Positions 40,712 through 49,700 of a DNA stretch of 64,000 nt are shown here, in pieces. A program made the translations under genes and the position numbers. The notes below the pieces were generated by a model. The model saw only the letters and a list, made by a program, of their open reading frames with translations, had not been told where the DNA came from and ran no database searches. This stretch comes from Streptomyces celluloflavus (GTDB lineage: Bacteria > Actinomycetota > Actinomycetes > Streptomycetales > Streptomycetaceae). The DNA lies in assembly GCA_000720995.1 (NCBI GenBank), contig JOEL01000020.1:62001-126000 (forward strand), written 5' to 3'. Position 1 is the first letter of the stretch, and each line of letters starts with the position of its first letter.

Positions 40712-43700
40712 ATGAGCATCGAGGCGTCGGACGATTTCCGCAGGCTCTGCCTGGCCCTGACCGGTTCGGAATTTCCGAAGGCCAACGAGGACGGACTGCG
40801 CCACCTGGCCGACCACCACGGCCGGGTGGCCAGGCGGTTCGCCAGCATGCCCGATTACCTCATGCACGCCGTCAACGGCATCCGCACGGACTTCGACGCC
40901 AAGGCCGCCGACGACTTCTCCGCCTCGCTCGCCGAGTTCACCTCCGGCGGGACCAACTACATCGAGGCGGCGGCCAAGGCGTCGCGCGATATCGAGCACT
41001 ACGCGCGCGTGACGGCCACGAACGTCGAGTACGCGAAGCTGATGGGCATCGCGCAGCTCGTCCAGATGCTGCTGGAGATCGCCTGGGCGATCCTCCAGGG
41101 GCCGTACGGCTGGGCCGAGATCCCCGTCTTCCAGATGCTCACCAAGGTGTTCCTGCTGAAGGTGTTCCGGGGGCTGGTCGGGCACATCCTGGCCGGTGTG
41201 GTGATCAGCGAGGTCGTATCGCTGTCGCTGGACGCCCTGATCCAGCGCATCCAGATCGCGAACGGCACCCGCGACTCCTTCGACAGCGAGCTCACCAAAC
41301 AGGCCGGTCTCAGCGCGCTGCTCGACGGTGTGCTCGGCGGTGTGCTGGGCGCCGGTACCGCCAAGTTCGGCAAGGTCTTCGGCAGCTCGGCCGGCGGCAA
41401 GGTGGGCAAGACGCTCACCAAGAACCTGGACGAACTCGGCACCGTGCCCCCGGGCCTCGCCAAGAACCTGGGCAAGGACGTGGGCGGGGCGCTGAGCAAG
41501 CACTCCGACGACATCCTGCGCCCCCTCGGCGGGGCGCGCCACGCGCTCGGCGACGAGGCGGCCGACCGTTTCCGGAAGTCCTTCGGCGACGTCTTCGAGA
41601 AGAACTTCGGGGACACGCTCGGGGCCGGGGCCGCCCGCGAACTCGGCCAGAAGTACGGCGACACCTTCGCCCGCAATTGGGGCCGCGAGGGGACCAAGGA
41701 AGCGCTGGCGAAGACGCTGGACGGCCCCGCGGGCAAGAAGCTGCCCGACGAGGTGCGCAACTCCCTGAAGAACCTGCCCGACACCGTCCTCGACGCGGTG
41801 ACCGACACCCACCGGACCGTGGCGAGCCAGGCGGGCCACTGGCTCGGCGGGGCCGCCACCGACGCCGCCCACGGGTACCTCTCCGACGGTCTCTACAACC
41901 TGATCTTCAGCGACGAGCACGAGTTCACGGTGAACCCCTGGAGCGGTGCCGCCGGTGCGATAGCGGGCCGGGTGACGCACCACCTCACCGAGGCGGGCAG
42001 CGGACTGGTCGAGCACTTCCGGGGATCCGGGGACGGCGGGGGCGCCGGGTCGCACTCCTCCGCTCCGGGGACGGGGACGGGGGCAGGGTCCGGACCGGGG
42101 ACGGGATCGGGATCGGGATCGGGGGAGAAGGCAGGCCAGGTCGGTGCTGGTTCGGGCGGTACCGGCAACGACGGGTCGAACGGTGCCGGGTCGACCGGCG
42201 GCGAAACGCACGGCACCGACAAGTCCGGCGGCGGGGTCAACGGTGACGGGGCGAACGGCGGTGGCAGAGCCACGAGTTCCGACGGGCCCGGTACCTCGGA
42301 CGACGGTGACACGCACGGCACGGGCAAGGACGAACCGACCGCGGGGAAGGACGGACAGTCGGCTTCCGCCCCGGCCCCCTTCCCGACCACGGGCACCGGT
42401 CAGCAGACCGCGGGCGGTCAGAGCACGGACAACAGCCAGAACCGCGCCGGCGGTTCTTCGGCCACCTCGAAGCCCGGCTCCACCCCGTCCAGCACGTCCC
42501 CGACCTCGGCGGACGGGCGGCAGACGGGCAAGCCCGGCGGCTCCGACAAGCCCGGCGGCAGCACCGACAAGTCCAGCGGCAACACGGAGAAGTCCAGCGG
42601 CGGCACCGCCAAATCCGGCAGCACGGAAACCTCCACTGGTACCGACAAGACCGGCTCCACGGTCAAGACCGGCTCCACCGATTCCCCCGGCACTCCGTCC
42701 ACCGAGTCGCACCACACCGAGCGGGAATCCGGCGACCGGCAGAGCATGCCGCCGCCCTCGGCGATCTCCACGTCCTCGTCCACGGACTCCGCCTCGCAGC
42801 ACGGCAACACCCATGGCGACGAGACGCACCGCACCGAATCCGGCACCGGCTCGGAACCCCCGGCCCCGTCGCAGGTGAAGACCGGGACGTCGGAGACCAC
42901 GGAGCCACCGGGGACAGCGGGGAAGGGCGAGTCGGCAGGGAAGGAAGCGGTCGCCGGCGGCGGGGCGGCGAAGCAGGATTCCGCGCCGGGGCCGCACCCC
43001 ACCGGCCAGGACCGCACCACGCACCACGACACGGCCACGGAACGCACCACCTCGGACGAGACGCACCCGGGCACCACACCGGGCACCACGGAATCCGTCA
43101 CCAAGTCCGATACCAAGTCCGGTACGAAGCCGGATACGAAGTCCGATGCGAAGTCCGCCACGGAATCCGACAGCAAGTCCGACACCAAGTCCGACACCGA
43201 TTCCCCTACGGAATCCGATACGAAGTCCCGTACGGAATCCGTCGACAAGCCCGTCAACCATGACCAGGCCACCGGCCACCACGTCACGGACGGCACGGGC
43301 GGCGGTGCTGCCACCGATCACCACAACAAGGGCTCCGACACCGACGGCACTCCCGACCGGCGTGCGCGCCAGGCGCCGCCGAAGAAGGCATACGTCGAGC
43401 TGGCCGCGCAGCCCGACTGGCTGACGATCGGTGGCCCGGGGGCCGACGAGGCGACGCATGAACCCGTCCCGAAGACGGTGCACTTCATCTGGCTCAACGG
43501 GGAGCTCTCGCCCGCGGCGCAGGCCAACCTGCACGAGTGGGCCGCGCTGGCGAAGAACGGCGACTGGCAGATCAAGCTCTGGACGGACGAGCGCGCCAGC
43601 ACGGTCAACAATGCGTTCCTGAAGGACCTGCCCCCGCACGTGCAGCCGACCCTGATCACCGACAAGCTCTTCGAGGACCCGCCGCCCAAGGGCAAGAACT

Positions 43701-46700
43701 CGACGATCCGGAAGCTCAAGAGCGTCTTCAAACCCACGCCGCAGCGCGATACGCGTCATATGTACGACTACGCCCACGGGAAAAAGGGCTACGCGATGGC
43801 GTCGGATGTGGCGCGCTATCAGATCCTCAACCTGCACGGTGGCATCTACGCGGACGTGGACCTCGGGCCGGGCAGGCTGACGCTGCCCAATGAGCCGTGG
43901 ACGATGCCCAACGGCCCGTCCACCGCGCCCTTCTTCGGACCGGAGCTGCGCGACAAGAAGTCCTTGGCCTTTGTGCTCAAGAGGGGGCAGGACGAGCACT
44001 TCGGCGATGACGACGTACAGCGGGCCGCCGACGAGATGTACGAGAAGGGGCAGCTGGGCAACCAGTTCATCGTCACACCGCCGAGCAGCCCGTTCCTGGG
44101 GCACCTGCTGGACAATCTCCAGAACCCGGCGAAGAACCAGGCCGGCTGGCTGTATGTGGACCCCGCCGTCGACGCGGCGGACCGTACCGGCCCCGGCTAC
44201 ATCCGCAAGCAGGCGCTCAACTATCTGAAGGAACACGGCCACCCGGTGGCGCGAGCGGTCACGCCGTGGCAGGTCGATCGCACGGCGCGGGACAGATGGG
44301 GCGCGCTGAAGTGGATCACGGACGAGAGCGAATCCCAGGAGCACGCCGCCGGCCCGCCCCCGACCAAGACCGTCACCACCTCGTCCGGGACCGGCGATAC
44401 GCCCACCGGTACGGGTACGGACGCGACACGTCCGCGCAAGGCACCGCCCGCGACGCACACCGAAGGACAGACGCACACCGAAGAACAGCCGCAGCACGTC
44501 GCGTCGGAAAACACCCACGACACGACGGGGGAGACGCACGCGAACCACACGGGGGCCGCGCACGCGAACAACACGGGAGGCACTCCCGCAAACAACACGG
44601 CACAGACTCCCGGTGGCCAGGGGGACAACAACCCCGAGGGCGGTACGGACGACATCGCGCACGGCGCGCCGGACGACGCGCAGCAGTCCGCCGCGCCGCA
44701 GCCCTCGCCCGACCCCAGCGAGTCCTGGGCCCATCTGCGGGTGGAGACCCCGGTCCATCAGGTCGGCAGCCCCACGGACACCTCGGGCGTGGAGGTGTCG
44801 CGGTTCGAGGGCTTCGAGGACAGCGCCTTCACGTTCACGAGCCAGCCCGACGGCTCGGCGCTCCACCACCTCCGGCTGCGCGGGACCGACGGTCAGGTGC
44901 GGTTCGAGTGGCGGCGCATACCGCTCCCGGGCCCGCATCAGGAGAACAGCCCGACCCACGTCCGCGAGGTCACCCTGCGGGTCCGCTTCGACCGCGGTCC
45001 GGGTGTCGGACCCGACGAGGCCGCGGCCCGTATGCGGTCGTACACCGAGGCCCTTAACCAGCACCTCAACAGCGGATACCGGCTCCCGGGCGGCGGCGAC
45101 CTGCTGCACATCCGGGTGGCGGAGGCGGGCCCGGAGACCCCCGCCCGCGATGTGCACGCCACCGTGCGGTGGACGGCCGCCGATCCGCAGACGCCGCCCC
45201 GCTCGGACGAGAACAACTGGCGGGTGGACGACGACCCGGAGACCTGGATCCACGAGACGCTGCACCGGGTCGGCCTGGTGGACGAGTACCACGACAGCGC
45301 GACGGACAACGACGGTACGCCGCTCAGCCTGTTCCGCCGGAACCCGGACTCCACGGCCGTGCACGGCCCCGACAGCTTCATGGGTCCGCGCCAGACCGAG
45401 CCGGACGGCACCGATCACCTCGTCGCGCAGGTGCGGGACGACCAGCTCACCACGATCGAATCGATCATGGACAGCGGTTCGGCCCATCTGCCGGCGCCCC
45501 GCCTGGCCGATCTGCCGGACGTCGCCCGTAACCGGCTGGCCAGGATCCTCCAGCCGGCGCCCGGCCCGGTCGAGACGCGCTCCGTGGTCGAGCGGTTCGG
45601 GGCGCTCTTCGACCTGACCGTACGCGGCCGCCAGGAGGACCACGTACTGAGCGATCTGCCGGAGGGAGACCGGGACCCGGCCGCCCTCTACACCCTGTAC
45701 GAGGAGTGGAACCGGGACGGCCGCTGGAACCAGGCCATGGACCTGTTGCGCGAGCACGGCGTGGACGTGGACGACCGGGGCGGCCCCGTCAATCCGGCGA
45801 ACGATCCCGTACACGGTCCGGCGAATGACCCGACGCATGCCCCGACGCATGCCCCGACGTATGCGCCGAACACCGATTCGGTGAACGGTCCGACGGCTGG
45901 TGAGGGGTCCGGTTCGTGGAGCGAGACGCACCACCAGGACGAGCACGAGGGCACCGACCGGGACACGTCGGAGGGGGAGTTCTTCGACGCCCGGGAGCGC
46001 CAGACCTCCTCTTCGGAGGACGATGCCCGGGAGCATCAGACCTCCTCGTCGGAGGACGATTTCTTCGACGCCGTGGAGTATCAGCCCGATACGGACGGCG
46101 AGGAAACGACGCCGCAGGACGTCAGTACGTCGGAGCACGGCTCCACATCGGAGCAGGACGCGGCGTCGGAGCATGGTTCCGCGACGGAACACGACGGTCC
46201 TGAGGAGGACAACGGGTCCACGTCCCTTCATGAGGACGAGGAGACCACCCAGGAAACACCGGGCGACGAACCCGAACCGTCCATCCCGGACGACAACTCG
46301 TCCCACAGCGGTGATGACCAGTCGTCGGACACCCACACCGACACTGGCACCGGCGCCGACGATGAGCACGGCGCGCACGACAGCGATTACGACGCGGATC
46401 AGGAGTCGTCCAACGCCTCGCCCCCGCCCTCCCCGTCCGTCTCACGCCCCCGCACACCCGCCTCCGAGCGCGTTCGCGACGGGGACTCGGACAAGGTCTC
46501 GGAGGGCGGCCAGGAGCACGTTTCGGACGACGTCCACGACGGCGCGTCCGACAACCATCGCGATGAGGACTCGGACAAGGTCTCGGAGGTCTCTGAGGAC
46601 GCGCGCGACGAGGTGCGTGACGAGGTTTCGGACGAGGTCTCTGAGGGTGTCCGTGACGAGGTGCGTGATGAGTCGTCCGATCACGTTTCGGAGAGCACGC

Positions 46701-49700
46701 GTGACGAGGTGCGTGACGACCTTTCCGACAACGTCTCGGAGGGCGGCCAGGAGCACGTCTCGGACGACGTCCACGACGGCGCATCCGACAACCATCGCGA
46801 GGAGATCTCGGACGAGGTCTCTGAGGATGCCCATGACGAGGCACGCGATGACGTGTCCGATCACGTTTCGGAGGACGCGCGCGACGAGGTGCGCGACAAC
46901 GTCTCCGACAACGTCTCCGACAACGTCTCGGAGGGCACCCAGAAGCACGTTTCGGAAGACCCTCAGGACCACGTCTCGGACGACGCCCACGACGGCGCAT
47001 CCGACAACCATCGCGACGAGACGCCCGACGACGACACTGCCAACCACCAGGACGAGACCACCGGCGACACAGCCAACGAGACGACCAACGACGCGACCAA
47101 CGATGCAACCAACGAGACCGCTGACAACACCGCCAGCAACACCCCGGAGGGCAACCCCGGTGATGACCCCGGGGACACTCCGGCCACCACCACCGGGCCG
47201 CCCGTAGGCCCGAACTCCGTGCACCTCGGTCGTACGCTCGCCGGGGCGAAGATAATTGAGGCCCCGGGTCCCGACAGCGTGCGGCAGCGGGTCAACCAGT
47301 TGCTCGGGAACGGGCACACCCAGCCGCTGGCCGAACGGCAGTTGGACGCCGCGTTCGACCCCGCCAACTTCCGCGCGATGCACCCCAAGATGGTGAACGG
47401 CGACTGGCGCTTCCCGGTCCATATCGATGGCAAGGTCCACGAAGTGGTCGTCAAGGCCCACCCCGGTGAGTGGACCTGGCGGGAGCGGGAGGACACCGGG
47501 GGATCCGCGGCCAGTGCGAAGGTCAAGCAGGCCACCGCCGATCCCCGTAAGACGACCTTCACCTCCACGAAATCGGGTATCGACGAATCATCGAGCTACG
47601 CCCATCCGCTCTCCACCGAGGCGACCCTGCTCACCTCGGTGTCGGTCAAGGCGGGGGCGATGAGCTACGACGGGGAGAGCTCGGCGACCTCCGATCGTGA
47701 GGCGAGCCGGGAGACCTCCCCGAGCGGCAAGGTGAACACGTACGTGTCCACGTTCAGGTACGAGGTCTCCGTCCTGGACCCACACGGCGTCGAGGTTCCG
47801 CACACCGGCGGTGACACCCAGCAGCTGACCGGGCAGGTGGCCGCGCAGGTGGCCCATCCTTCGACAGCCTCCACCGAGCAGAACGCCAACCACGCACAGC
47901 GCTGGGAAGGCTGGAACCCGCAGGCCAACGGGCAGCGCCAGCCCAACGGTTACGCCCTCGACGTGACCGGGCTCGGCAACGTACGGGACGCCGTCTTCCG
48001 GCAGCTGCCCGGCGAGCTGCCACCCGGCAGCAGGGCGCACCAGAAGATCAACGACTTCCTCACCCCGCAGAACGTGCTGGACGGACTGGAGCAGGCCGCG
48101 GGCACCGGCCTGCTCTCCCCGAAGTTCACACTGACCGACGGCCGCCCCGCCTGGATCAACCTCAAACTCGAACCCGAGCACACCACCGTGGAGCCCGGCT
48201 ACGAGACCAAGGACAAGATCGGCTCGAAGGTGACGTCGCTGCTCTCCGGCAGCCTGAACAACGGCAGTTCCTGGTCGCTGGGCGGTTCCCTGGGCGGTGC
48301 GGGCCGGGTGCAGCTGCTGCTCCAGAAGTGGGTCACCGGCACCCTCGGCTACACCTACAGCGGGACGCACGCGTACAAGTCGGCGGCGAAACTGTCGTCC
48401 ACCGTGGAGCGGAACGTGGAGCACGGCGAGTCGTCGCGCCTGGTGCGTACGGGCGTCCGGTTCCGGGCGGAGGTGATCACGGGTTCCCTCTCGCCGCACA
48501 AGGACGGGCTCCGGGCGGTGACCAGCACCCCGGTCGGCACGCACAACGAGGCGCACCGGAACCACGAGACCGAGACGCCCGCGCCGCCGGCATCTTCACC
48601 ACACCCGCAGAACACGGATGAGCACGCGGCCACGACGACGGACGCGAACAACACGACGGAAGCGGCCACGACGACGACCGCGACGCCCGCCCCGAACACG
48701 GACGCGGACGCCAACACGAACGCCCACGTGAACGCGAACGCGGATGACATCGAGATGCGTCCGCTGCCGCAGCGCAACGCGGACCATGTCGCCATCCAGA
48801 TCGATCCGCCGGAGACCACGACCCACGCCGGACCGGAGAACACCGTCGGCCGGACGGGCACACAGGACACGGTCATCCAGATCGATTCGGAGAACACCTC
48901 CGGCCAGTCCGAGTCGCAGAACACGCACAGCCAGACAGAAGCACAGAACACGGCCGGTCAGACGGAGACGCAGAATACGGCCGTACAGGCAGCAGCGGCG
49001 CAGCACACACCCGGCCGGACCGAAGCGCAGCACACGGCCGTACCGAACGAACCCGAGCACACCGTCATCCAGATCGAGGGCGGTGATCTGACCGGCGAGC
49101 TCTACCGCCTCTACCCGGAGGAGATCACGCCGCCGCAGTCCGGTGACGTACAGCAGGCCCCGCAGCAAGCGGAGTTGCGGGATCCGGTGCATGCCCTGCG
49201 GACGGTCTATCTCGACTTCCCCGGTTCGACGGAGCTGGAGCGGCACGTTCGCGAGCGGCTGGCACAGCAGGCGCCCGGTCTGCTGCCGCCGCTCGGCCAC
49301 GGACCCGGTGACCGGCCCCTCGAAGGGGATACCGGGAACGGGCGCCGGCCTCGTATCACGCCCCAGGCGATGGACAACCTGCGCAAACTGCGGCAGGAAA
49401 TATCCGCCTCATCGCTGCGCGGCGGCGCGGACAGCCTGCTCGACGGCACCTTCCACTTCACCCTGGACTCCTCGCACCTCCCGCTGATGTCGTCGAAGAA
49501 GTACGAGGTGCTCATCAAGGCGGACCTCTCCGAGGGCGAGCACCAGGGCACCGTCACGTCCAAGACGAAGAACGCGGTGACCCGGACGAGCACGGCGGAC
49601 CGCAGTGTGACGCACGGCAGCAAGCACGCGCTCGCCCTGTCCTTGAACTACCGCCAGCAGCTGGCGGATTCGTCGGGCAGCCAGTCCACCACCCGCAGTA

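Noticed and set aside
40613-46378. Long minus-strand open frame opposite the giant gene
   Set aside because: Arg/Gly/Val-rich shadow without recognisable motifs; the plus-strand frame contains the glycosyltransferase and peptidase motifs.
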